The notes: generated by a model from the sequence alone, not told the origin. Shown: positions 1 to 6,576, counted from the stretch's first letter. The stretch is 7,713 nucleotides of DNA from Candidatus Nitrosopolaris nunavutensis (GCA_002501855.1 DAOM01000156.1:1-7713); one strand, 5' to 3'. Made by a program: numbers and translations.

Positions 1-378
1 TTAACAAATATATATTAACTAGGACACCGAGGGGATTCTGGGCTATTCAACGGATAATTGGTAAATTATAACGTAACAGACAAATTGAAATAACTCGACC
101 ATGACAAATATTCATCTGCAAGTTGTGTTATTTTTCATTTTCTGAGATCGAGGCTTTATTATCTTTATAAGCCTTTACTAAAGTGATTTTAAATGTAATA
201 ATACGATATCAAAATGGATGTCTTCGAGTCTCGGAGTATCTATGATACTATTGTGCCCTATTCTGCTACGGTCAGTTCTGTTGATCTGTCGTCCTATTCA
301 TTCATTACAGGAATCTCAAGAAGCTTTCAGTACAACAATTAACAGATTAAACCAATAGTGGTTGTCGAATGTTTTTAA
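1..378. other. Left-end spacer without a convincing gene
   Basis: No supported gene is seen in this stretch. It contains an archaeal TATA-like box (CTTTATAAG, 163-171), which is nearly palindromic and so reads on either strand. About 45 bases downstream on the plus strand an ATG at 214 opens a 42-codon frame ending at 342 (starts MDVFESRSIY, ends SFQYNN). I do not recognise that peptide, no Shine-Dalgarno motif precedes it, and its composition is not decisive, so it is mentioned only as a weak candidate. No T-rich terminator is evident after the minus-strand gene that ends at 379. Confidence 0.4.
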
Positions 379-978
379 CTATTCTGGAACACGGATGTGG
401 GCTGCTTTCTTCCTTCTGTATAGGACATAGGTTAAACCTACTAGTATTATAGAAAGCATTATACTACTCAAGGTCAACGTATAATTTCCTCCATTGGGAA
501 TTATTAAACACGGGTAATCACGATAGACGCAGCCTAGCGTAAAAAAAATCCCATTCCATCCAGAATGGGTAACTATTGCAAACCAGCCTTTTCCACTAAT
601 CCAGGTTCTAAAACTAAAGAAAAATGAAGGTATTACAAACAACCAGTTTGCATATGCAAGATTGCGAATATCAAGGGCATGTGTGTTTATAATATGTAGC
701 ATTGCCCAGATAATCCCTCCCGCTAGAACCACATAATGATTTCCAAATGCATAATAGGGAATGCCAAAAAACAACGATTCTTCCGTTGGTCCAGCAGACA
801 ACACTAGAGCAAGGTAATGAGGAAGTGAAGGCTCTTCATAATTTGAAATAACCTTTTGTACTATAGATATTCCTATCAACATAAGCAGCAGGCCTATCCC
901 ATGGTAGAACATGAGCATTATCGTCAAATGGCCAATCGATGTTCGCCGGTATCTGGACAACCAAGATCTCGGATTCAT
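379..978 (-). CDS. CPBP-family intramembrane metalloprotease homologue
   Basis: This is a multi-pass membrane protein of the CPBP (CAAX protease / bacteriocin-processing, 'Abi') family, whose members are glutamyl intramembrane peptidases. Numbering from the TTG at 1026 (215 aa), the family motifs appear in order: motif 1 with the paired acids E82-E83 (TEESLFFG), motif 2 with W107-x3-H111 (WAMLH), and motif 3 with H154-x3-N158 (HSGWN). Hydrophobic segments lie near residues 36-60, 70-80, 95-112, 125-138, 150-165 and 185-203, followed by a basic tail (YRRKKAAH). The arginine usual in EExxxR is replaced by Phe, so the active site is slightly divergent. The start given is the ATG at 978 (199 aa); the longer frame needs TTG. 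Neither has a Shine-Dalgarno motif. The gene stands alone, so no substrate can be named. Family assignment is good; proteolytic activity is inferred. Confidence 0.75.
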   Translation of the reverse strand: MNPRSWLSRYRRTSIGHLTIMLMFYHGIGLLLMLIGISIVQKVISNYEEPSLPHYLALVLSAGPTEESLFFGIPYYAFGNHYVVLAGGIIWAMLHIINTHALDIRNLAYANWLFVIPSFFFSFRTWISGKGWFAIVTHSGWNGIFFTLGCVYRDYPCLIIPNGGNYTLTLSSIMLSIILVGLTYVLYRRKKAAHIRVPE

Positions 979-1053
979 ATCAGTCTTGATATCACAGAAT
1001 TTTCTCTCTGTTGGTGGCAGTGTCAATGACCTTAATTTTTTCTATGCAATGGG

Positions 1054-1061
1054 ATATAAAA
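1054..1061 (-). promoter_or_regulatory. Candidate TATA box for the CPBP gene
   Basis: Read on the minus strand this is TTTTATAT, close to the archaeal consensus. Its centre is about 32 bases upstream of the TTG at 1026 and about 80 bases upstream of the ATG at 978. Transcription would begin near 1030. This would give either an almost leaderless TTG-started message or a leader of about 50 bases before the ATG. Confidence 0.35.
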
Positions 1062-1370
1062 GTACAACATCCTTTTTATCCAGAGAAGGAATCGTCAGGC
1101 TAGAGTGGCGATATTCATGTTATCCTGTTGAGAGTAGTGAAATTCCACTGAAGTTATAGATTCGGATCTACTACAACATATGCTGAATCAGAAATTGGAG
1201 AATGAAGGATCAAAAACTTCGCATTCTTTAAACACTAATTTTCTGCTGCCCGGGAGGCAGACCGATAACCTCTCAACAACCATTCGCAAATTTCTTGGCA
1301 GTGAATAATTCGGTATCCTGTAGCTGAGAACGTTGTATCGCGAATACCAAAATGGTAAATAGAATATTTA

Positions 1371-1398
1371 ACAGATAATAGAATGGTCTGTTATCTGT
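1371..1398. repeat. Perfect 8-bp inverted repeat
   Basis: ACAGATAA at 1371-1378 is mirrored by TTATCTGT at 1391-1398 with a 12-base spacer. The match does not extend inward or outward. It could be an operator-like site for a dimeric regulator or a weak RNA hairpin. No intact gene begins beside it; the possible decayed plus-strand gene would start inside the spacer, at 1383. Confidence 0.4.
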
Positions 1399-1780
1399 CT
1401 AGTCTGATTCCAACCCGTTATCTTGTCAGAGCAAAAATTTGTAGGCTCACTTTTTTTACTCCACAAACGCTTGCAGCGCACATAGATTCAGAACATCCAG
1501 AGGTAGAACAATCGAAGATACTGTAGTATAGTAAAGGATCACGACAAATATACCGCAATCCTTTCACAGGTCCTATTAACGGGACAAATTCTGGGTCATT
1601 ATTACTATACATCATTTAGGAGTCTCTTAATCCCTCTTCGATGGTAGTGTTAAATACAATGCCCTTTTTTGGTTTGAAGAAGAAGATGTTGTGATAGAAA
1701 ATAACTCTGCTAACAAAGGATGGTGCCTCGAAGAAATGAGACTAAGAATCGTCCAAATCCTAAAGGAATTTACAGGATAA
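1383..1780 (+). pseudogene. Possible decayed gene of unknown family
   Basis: Three coding-like pieces follow one another on the plus strand in different frames. The first (1383-1526) starts at an ATG and ends with a hydrophilic stretch containing TPQTLAAHIDSEHPEVEQ. The second (about 1531-1647) contains KDHDKYTAILSQVLL. The third (1631-1780) has no start codon and reads YNALFWFEEEDVVIENN, then CLEEMRLRIVQILKEFTG before the stop. Each reads like ordinary soluble protein, and the last looks like a natural C-terminus. Together they suggest a gene of about 130 codons broken by two frameshifts. I do not recognise the family, and chance open frames in AT-rich DNA remain possible. Confidence 0.3.
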
Positions 1781-1933
1781 TGCCGCCACATCTCAAACAA
1801 CTGATCTGAGTAGTTCTAAGATTAAAGGATAGTATTACTAGCTACAACGACTAACGACGATGTTAACAACAATGCAATTGCTGAGACTGCAGCACTACTA
1901 TTATTTAGTTTCAGACTCTATACATTTCGTCAT

Positions 1934-3187
1934 TTAGGGAGATGGACCTCTTATCAAGGTGGCAGCATTAGTCGTATTTCCATTGGCAGATGATGGAACA
2001 CTCTTTATGTAAAATACGTTATTTGTTGGATCAAATCCGAATTGATTTAATAACAACACCTTAAATCCATTATCGTGTAGGTATTTCATTTCTTGGGCAA
2101 ATAAATCCACGGTTGTGCTAGAAGCGTGGCTGACTGGGGTATAATCTTGAATGCTAGTTGTTAGATTGTGATACACGATTATAGGAATTGCATTTATTTT
2201 TCCGTTTGAATTAGAAGGAATTTGACTATTAATAATCTGAAGGAAGACTTGAAACATTTCTGGAGGACTAAAATTGTGTTTGTTACTGATATGGTAAAAG
2301 CTAGCACTTCTAATATCATATCGATTTGCATGAGTGAGCTTACCATTAGCTAAATATGTACTGCAATCAGTCTGCGAATCTTTCGCGTAACCATTACAAT
2401 TTAAAAACATAAGTGGGTCAGTTCCAGATCTTCCAAGATTATAATATTTAGCCACTAGATTAACTACTGATGGTTTGTCAGATCCCAAGTTTAGAGGATA
2501 TCCAAGGATTGTTGTATTAAAACCGTGGCTAGCAAAACATTGTTTTGATCCTCCTATTTCATAAGTCAATACATTTGTTGATAATTTATTCAGATGCGCA
2601 TGTGTCATGGTATGAGATTCAATATCCATTCCATCTTTATTTAACTGTGCTATATCTTGCCAATTCATCCAATATGGTTGTGTTGCTACTTTACCACAGA
2701 CTATAAAGAAACTAGCTTTAAATCCATATTTATCTAAGATTGGTTTAGCATATATCAATTGACTTTTATATCCATCATCAAAATTTATCATCACTATTTT
2801 ATTGCTACTACCAACACTACCACTGATGTTACCGCCCAAAATATAGCTGGCTGCTTGGGAGGAATAAACGGGCGTGGCGGAAGAGGATTGATTATGAATT
2901 CCATTTAAATTTGGTGCGCTACCACGACTACTACTGCCCGGTATTCCGCCACTACTTGAGGGTGTTTGTGACGATGACTTACTTAGGGCCATAGTCGGAA
3001 AAGAACTACCGATGATTAGCATCATTACAGTAGTGATGACAACACTAATGCTACAAAATGTCTGAAAATATTGACGTTTCTTAAGATTTGACAGGATAGT
3101 TCTAATTAGTTTATGACAGACAGATTTAATAATCATTGCTCGATATATTTTCATTTCGGAATGGTTCTCCAATTTCTTCTGAGACAT
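1934..3187 (-). CDS. Membrane-anchored NodB-type polysaccharide deacetylase
   Basis: This is a predicted carbohydrate esterase of the NodB-homology (CE4) type, which removes N- or O-acetyl groups from extracellular or cell-surface polysaccharide with a bound metal. Numbering from the TTG at 3220 (428 aa), a basic N-terminus leads into one membrane segment at about 53-77. A Ser/Gly/Pro-rich linker (80-125) then places the enzyme outside the cell. The catalytic domain shows motif 1 as NFDDGY (D148, D149) and motif 2 as HTMTH (H203, H207), giving the Asp-His-His metal site. Motif 3 is only loosely kept (GYP, 240-242) in place of the usual RxP. IIVYHN (H351) near the end resembles the late His motif. 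Four external cysteines are present (175, 228, 275, 286). The start is uncertain: TTG 3220, ATG 3187 (used here), ATG 3154 and ATG 3136 are all in frame. Confidence 0.8.
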   Translation of the reverse strand: MSQKKLENHSEMKIYRAMIIKSVCHKLIRTILSNLKKRQYFQTFCSISVVITTVMMLIIGSSFPTMALSKSSSQTPSSSGGIPGSSSRGSAPNLNGIHNQSSSATPVYSSQAASYILGGNISGSVGSSNKIVMINFDDGYKSQLIYAKPILDKYGFKASFFIVCGKVATQPYWMNWQDIAQLNKDGMDIESHTMTHAHLNKLSTNVLTYEIGGSKQCFASHGFNTTILGYPLNLGSDKPSVVNLVAKYYNLGRSGTDPLMFLNCNGYAKDSQTDCSTYLANGKLTHANRYDIRSASFYHISNKHNFSPPEMFQVFLQIINSQIPSNSNGKINAIPIIVYHNLTTSIQDYTPVSHASSTTVDLFAQEMKYLHDNGFKVLLLNQFGFDPTNNVFYIKSVPSSANGNTTNAATLIRGPSP

Positions 3188-3188
3188 A

Positions 3189-3196
3189 GTATATAG
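3189..3196 (-). promoter_or_regulatory. Candidate TATA box for the deacetylase gene
   Basis: The minus strand reads CTATATAC here. With the usual archaeal spacing, transcription would start near 3165. That would leave the ATG at 3187 outside the message and favour the in-frame ATG at 3154, after a leader of about 12 bases. A shorter N-terminus would still keep the membrane anchor. The assignment rests on pattern and spacing only. Confidence 0.35.
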
Positions 3197-3220
3197 ATCA
3201 AGGGTGGTGGCTATAACCAA

Positions 3221-3624
3221 TGAAGTAGCGCCATTATGTCCAATCCGAGTAATAGGAGGAAGGTGATAGAATCAGAAGTTTACGACGAATTCAAGTATTT
3301 ATTTCTGAATTTTTTAGATAAGATTACCTGTAAGCTGAGTCAAAATATCATCGTATCTTCTATTTTTCTTATTGTTTGAAATTTCTGTAAATTGTAGTCC
3401 ATCGATATTTGAAGTCCATTCATTCATAGTTTTAACCGCTGCTTGACGAGAGAAAGTATCACCATATTAAGCAAAATAAATATTCCGAAAATAGCGACTA
3501 GAGAGATTGAGAATAGCAACAGAAAGGAAATAAAAAGACTTTACCAAATGATATTTCCATCCATACTAGCTATTTAAAAGGAATTGTGTGCTATTTATGG
3601 CTGGACATTTTGTACATCTACTTC
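3221..3624. other. Spacer with one small unrecognised reading frame
   Basis: The spacer between the deacetylase and the thioredoxin-like gene holds a minus-strand frame open from 3466 to the stop at 3314. Its only ATG (3427) gives 37 residues: it begins MNEWTSNIDG and ends ILTQLTGNLI. The open part in front of the ATG (FSRQAAVKT) is equally protein-like, which suggests either a small gene with an unusual start or the tail of a lost gene. I do not recognise it. Nothing else is evident apart from the T-rich tract listed separately. Confidence 0.3.
3521..3538 (-). terminator. Possible T-rich archaeal terminator of the ccdA operon
   Basis: On the minus strand this is a pyrimidine-rich tract (TCTTTTTATTTCCTTTCT), about 90 bases after the stop of the thioredoxin-like gene. 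Archaeal RNA polymerase terminates at T-rich tracts without needing a hairpin, so it may end the ccdA-thioredoxin message. The call is weak because the DNA is AT-rich in general. Confidence 0.25.
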
Positions 3625-4833
3625 CTAACCGAAGGTGAATGTATATAACTGGAAACCTTTGCCGCTTACATTGATTATAATGGAATGAGAACCATAGTTG
3701 TTGTATAGCGCCAAATTATATAGTCTTTGTCCATCAAGCACGAATTTGCCATCTGGTGTCAAGTCCTTACCTAATGAGCTGTTTAATATTTTTGTAGCCC
3801 CGTCTTCAGTAACTATTCCTAGTTGTCCGTGTCCTCCAGCTACTATATTCACAGCCCTCGCGTTGTATGTCAAGATAATGTGTCCTGTGTTGCTTTGCAA
3901 TTCCATATTATCAGGATTATTCTTCCATTGACCATCAAGGTATACTATATCAGGATTGAAATTGGTGTTTGGCGGAATTGAGTAAGGTATTGTTTGGTCG
4001 GGTTGGAAGTTTTGGGGGTTTCCAAGAGGTGCTCTTGCAAAGGAATAGCCAAGATAAATTTCCGGTGTTATTTGTTTTGTTAAATCGACATATGCGAGGC
4101 TGCCTGGATTGATTGTTGTTGTTGATTTAGCTGTATTGAAGCTTATATCCTTCATACCATTAAGAGCTGCTCCTTCAGCAAGCAACGATTGAATTGCGCT
4201 TTCTGTTGTATTATAATCGCCCTCTCCTATGTGATCATGTCTGATGTATCCTTGAGTATCAACCAAATAATCTCTTGGCCAGTACATGTTGCCATATGCA
4301 TTCCAAGTACCGTGATTACTATCTAATATTACAGGAAACTTTATTCCCAATTTCTGAACTGCTGCTTTTACATTGTCATAGTTTTTCTCAAATTCAAATT
4401 CAGGTGAATGAACTCCCACTATTACGAAGCCTTTGTCAGCATATCTTTGATACCAATCGTTAAGATGAGGTAAAGTCCTGATGCAGTTAATGCAGCTATA
4501 AGTCCAAAAATCAACAAGCACTACTTTTCCTTTTAAAGATGCAAGTGTTAGCGGAGCATTACTCGGCGTATTTATATAACCTGCAATTTGGGCAAATTCT
4601 GGTGCTTTTTGAAATTGTGATTTATCAATTTGAAGGAATTGGGCTTTATCAAGCTTTATTGATTTGATTGTACCGTTTGTTGTAGTAGCAGCTGAAACAA
4701 CTTTTTCTAGTTGTTGCTGTGAGGAAGAAGAAGCCTTATTGAGGCTTGGACTGTTGAAATATACTCCAAACCCAACAATTATAGCTATTACTGCAATTGC
4801 CATTGCTACCGCGCTAACGTTGTCTCTATTCAT
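3625..4833 (-). CDS. Anchored TlpA/DipZ-type thioredoxin with DipZ C-terminal domain
   Basis: This is a predicted extracytoplasmic thiol-disulfide oxidoreductase of 402 aa. A single N-terminal helix (about 8-27) anchors it, followed by a Ser/Gln-rich linker (35-50). The thioredoxin domain (about 75-225) has VLVDFWTYSCINC, with the redox pair C114 and C117, and WPRDYLVD, with P186 as the likely cis-proline. C114 and C117 are the only cysteines in the protein. The last part (about 245-402), beginning TPEIYLGY, matches the carbohydrate-binding-module-like C-terminal domain of mycobacterial DipZ. DipZ carries CcdA, thioredoxin and this domain in one chain; here the CcdA part is the preceding gene, 24 bases upstream on the same strand. 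The upstream gap is purine-rich (GAGAGGGAAG), possibly a weak ribosome site. It is probably reduced by the CcdA partner; its own targets are unknown. Confidence 0.85.
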   Translation of the reverse strand: MNRDNVSAVAMAIAVIAIIVGFGVYFNSPSLNKASSSSQQQLEKVVSAATTTNGTIKSIKLDKAQFLQIDKSQFQKAPEFAQIAGYINTPSNAPLTLASLKGKVVLVDFWTYSCINCIRTLPHLNDWYQRYADKGFVIVGVHSPEFEFEKNYDNVKAAVQKLGIKFPVILDSNHGTWNAYGNMYWPRDYLVDTQGYIRHDHIGEGDYNTTESAIQSLLAEGAALNGMKDISFNTAKSTTTINPGSLAYVDLTKQITPEIYLGYSFARAPLGNPQNFQPDQTIPYSIPPNTNFNPDIVYLDGQWKNNPDNMELQSNTGHIILTYNARAVNIVAGGHGQLGIVTEDGATKILNSSLGKDLTPDGKFVLDGQRLYNLALYNNYGSHSIIINVSGKGFQLYTFTFG

Positions 4834-4857
4834 ATTTCTCGTCTTCCCTCTCTCATC

Positions 4858-5730
4858 TTAAATTCCACTCTGGATGTTAATGATTTGATTTGCAAGTGGG
4901 AAATTAGCTAGCAGAATTAACTGGTTGGTAAACAACAAAACGCCTACTACAACCAGTATTCCACCCATTACCAAGTTGAAGTATTTGAGATGTTTGACCA
5001 TTCTTCTAATTATACCAGTAGCTCTTGAGAAGAAAGCACCAGTAATCAGGAAAGGTATTCCTAATCCTATAGAATAAGCCAACAAAGAATTGTATGCTGC
5101 CGCAGGATGAGTAGCTGCCAATGCAAATGTGCTACCCAAGATTGGTCCAACGCATGGAGTCCAACCAGCTGCAAATGCTGCTCCAAAGACAAATGATGTA
5201 ATATAGCTTGTTTTAAATCTTGGTAGCCTGCCCAGTGTCATCTTTTTCTCAAAGTTTAGGCTTCGTATCCTTGTGGTGAGAATCAGGTATGCACCAAATC
5301 CTATTATCACAATTCCACCAACAGATGTAAGGTAATGTTGAAACCCGGCTCCATATACAGAGAGAACGCTATTTAGAATTACACCCAATACTGCAAAAAT
5401 AAGTGAAAAGCCAAGTACAAAGTAAACGGTGTTTAGAAAAATGTTAAGTCTAGTTCGCGTAAGTATCATCGTTGATGAGGACTGCTGCTGCTGTTGTCGT
5501 TGCTTTTGCTGCCCTCGTCCACCGCCATCACTATTACTTTCGATGTTTCCCACCTTTTCATTAGAAGTAATAGTAGTAGTTGAAGTATCTTGTACTGAGT
5601 TCTTTGCTTCATTTATGGCTGTTCCTGAAAGATACGATATGAAACCAGGAAGTATAGGAAGAATACATGGTGATAGAAAAGAAGCCAGTCCTGCGCCTGC
5701 AGAAACTAAAACACTTGTTTCTAATACCAT
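4858..5730 (-). CDS. ccdA: CcdA/DsbD-type transmembrane electron transporter
   Basis: This is a six-helix membrane protein of the CcdA (DsbD beta domain) family, which passes electrons from cytoplasmic thioredoxin to an extracytoplasmic thiol acceptor. Both signature sites are present: SPCILP with C22 in the first helix and TPCVGP with C193 in the fourth. These are the only two cysteines. Helices lie near 5-35, 97-121, 133-152, 176-205, 212-233 and 250-270. At 290 aa it is longer than most CcdA proteins because of an extra hydrophilic loop (about 40-92) between helices 1 and 2. This loop is rich in Thr, Ser and Asn, then has Gly and a Gln run (QQKQRQQQQQ, 74-83). It is the first gene of an operon with the thioredoxin-like gene, and the pair equals a split DipZ. 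Possible roles are cytochrome c maturation or repair of extracellular disulfides. Confidence 0.9.
   Translation of the reverse strand: MVLETSVLVSAGAGLASFLSPCILPILPGFISYLSGTAINEAKNSVQDTSTTTITSNEKVGNIESNSDGGGRGQQKQRQQQQQSSSTMILTRTRLNIFLNTVYFVLGFSLIFAVLGVILNSVLSVYGAGFQHYLTSVGGIVIIGFGAYLILTTRIRSLNFEKKMTLGRLPRFKTSYITSFVFGAAFAAGWTPCVGPILGSTFALAATHPAAAYNSLLAYSIGLGIPFLITGAFFSRATGIIRRMVKHLKYFNLVMGGILVVVGVLLFTNQLILLANFPLANQIINIQSGI
5482..5511 (-). repeat. CAG/CAA codon run inside ccdA
   Basis: Ten consecutive codons on the minus strand read CAG or CAA apart from one AAG and one CGA, including four CAG in a row. They encode residues 74-83 of CcdA (QQKQRQQQQQ). The run lies in the loop between helices 1 and 2 and looks like a short, interrupted trinucleotide repeat that could change length by slippage without shifting the frame. 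Confidence 0.7.
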
Positions 5731-5772
5731 CTTATTTCATACTACCCTTCGATAACAAAACATTCACCCTTG

Positions 5773-5784
5773 TATTAAATATAT
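5773..5784 (-). promoter_or_regulatory. Candidate TATA box of the ccdA-thioredoxin operon
   Basis: The minus strand reads ATATATTTAATA here, a good archaeal TATA-like element. Its centre is about 48 bases upstream of the ccdA ATG, which predicts a transcription start near 5751 and a leader of about 20 bases. The leader contains GAAGGG, a weak match to a ribosome-binding site. No other promoter-like element is evident before the thioredoxin-like gene, in keeping with co-transcription. Confidence 0.5.
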
Positions 5785-6091
5785 TTCCAATTTACATCCA
5801 AATGAATTCCAAAATTAAACAGACACCTGATGGTATTGGAGTATAAAGCGAGTACCCATACTGCCTGGGACTCGGTGCAAATGAAAAGCTAGGGCATGCA
5901 ACGATGGCAGGTCCTTTAAACGTCCGATAAAGCAATACTGCATCATATTTCTGTTTTTGAAAGATATGCTTTATTGTATTTATTGACTCTAGCGAAAAAA
6001 GTAGAGTATATCAAATAACAATCCAACAAGATCTGGAGTATATTTGGATAAAAGTAAATAAGAGAATTCCTACTACCGTTTCTATTCTACA
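5785..6091. other. Spacer between divergent ccdA and small membrane gene
   Basis: No intact gene is seen. On the minus strand one frame stays open for 72 codons (stop 5792-5794, open back to 6010). Its central part reads like protein (KYDAVLLYRTFKGPAIV, then FSFAPSPRQYGYSLYTP), but it has no ATG start and I do not recognise it. It may be a gene remnant or chance. On the plus strand TATATTT at 6039-6045 is a possible promoter element for the gene at 6092, with a predicted start near 6068. Confidence 0.3.
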
Positions 6092-6373
6092 ATGAACAGT
6101 TTGGTGGAAATAAGTGCAGGCGTAGCAGTAGTCAACGTGGCACTGTTGATAGCTTTGTTAACTGTGTATGCTAAAGTCTACAAAAGTACAAGAGCTGTAT
6201 TTACTATTGGTTTAATGTTCTTTGCTGGTATGCTAATGCTACACAACATAATTGCAGTTTATGCTTATTTTTCGATGGAACCACTGTATTCAGTAGCAAT
6301 ACTGCCATATTTCGTAGTTGTACATATAACCGAATTAGCAGGAATAGCTGTACTGTTGAAAGTTACCCTATAG
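6092..6373 (+). CDS. Small three-helix membrane protein, unknown function
   Basis: This is a 93-aa hydrophobic protein with three predicted membrane helices at about 6-29, 35-59 and 66-90. They are joined by short loops, the first basic (YAKVYKSTRA) and the second Y/F-rich (AYFSMEPLY). The first helix enters the membrane almost at once, so the N-terminus is outside or very short. One His (H51) lies within helix 2 (MLHN) and another (H78) in helix 3 (VVHITE), next to an acidic residue; such buried polar residues could bind a ligand or metal, which is speculation. The size and three-helix plan resemble small archaeal membrane proteins such as the DUF7521 type, but I cannot assign the family from sequence alone. 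The ATG at 6092 fits the hydropathy well. Its 3' end converges on the reductase remnant, and it has no same-strand partner. Confidence 0.65.
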   Translation: MNSLVEISAGVAVVNVALLIALLTVYAKVYKSTRAVFTIGLMFFAGMLMLHNIIAVYAYFSMEPLYSVAILPYFVVVHITELAGIAVLLKVTL

Positions 6374-6417
6374 ATAGAACTTGTACTTTGCAAGATCAGT
6401 CCCTTTAGAGACGTTAT

Positions 6418-6576
6418 AATTTTGGTTGCCGTTATTAGCTTTGTTATCAGCAGTGCCTCGGTCATTGTAGGAAATACATGAACTGCGTCAATGATATCGT
6501 CAATAGTGAGCCTATACTGTATAGTCATAACAACCTCATAAATCATTTCACTCGATATAGAAGGCACAAAAATAAC
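6418..6576 (-). pseudogene. Remnant of a mercuric-reductase-like flavoprotein C-terminus
   Basis: About 53 residues of this minus-strand frame match the C-terminal dimerisation domain of the pyridine nucleotide-disulfide oxidoreductases (MerA, Lpd and relatives). The segment reads PSISSEMIYEVV, then YRLTIDDIIDAVHVFPTMTEA, following the family pattern of a SEMI helix, TIDDIIDTVH and FPTxxEA. The position of the catalytic His of Lpd and glutathione reductase (HPT) is Phe here, as expected of the MerA-like branch rather than Lpd. The FAD, NADPH and CXXXXC parts are absent. A TAA stop lies directly before V-I-F-V-P, and the similarity fades after residue ~50, near 6418. Only a GTG (6567) could serve as start. 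I read it as a leftover of a lost gene, not a functional protein. Confidence 0.65.

Larger units (their letters stand above)
1160..1933. other. Long stretch without an intact gene
   Basis: No intact gene can be supported here. A plus-strand frame open from 1141 to 1308 has an ATG at 1180 and would give 42 residues (starts MLNQKLENEG, ends IRKFLGSE); I do not recognise it. It contains a short GC-rich hairpin candidate, CTGCC (1246-1250) with GGCAG (1256-1260). Further right are the inverted repeat at 1371-1398 and a run of plus-strand coding-like fragments (1383-1780), listed separately. From 1781 to 1933 nothing is seen. Confidence 0.4.

Noticed and set aside
911..1159. 82-aa plus-strand frame
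   Set aside because: Its first half is the complement of the 5' part of the CPBP gene and the rest has no recognisable domain.
1246..1260. CTGCC-N5-GGCAG short hairpin
   Set aside because: The stem is only five pairs, no T-run follows and no gene ends beside it; too weak to call a terminator.
1418..1615. 65-aa minus-strand frame with a regular C-x4-C-x4-C-x4-C pattern (C36, C41, C46, C51)
   Set aside because: It lies opposite the coding-like plus-strand fragments, has no ribosome site or promoter, and matches no metal-binding family I know; probably a shadow.
3698..3931. 77-aa plus-strand frame, and similarly 4275-4463
   Set aside because: Both are complements of the well-supported thioredoxin-like gene.
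4664..4861. 65-aa hydrophobic plus-strand frame
   Set aside because: It is the complement of the anchor and linker of the thioredoxin-like gene.
5429..5755. 108-aa plus-strand frame with a poly-Cys stretch
   Set aside because: It is the complement of ccdA; the Cys run is the CAG/CAA run read on the other strand.
6265..6567. 100-aa minus-strand frame as a functional gene
   Set aside because: Only its first ~50 residues resemble a protein (reductase tail); the rest is the complement of the intact membrane gene at 6092-6373.
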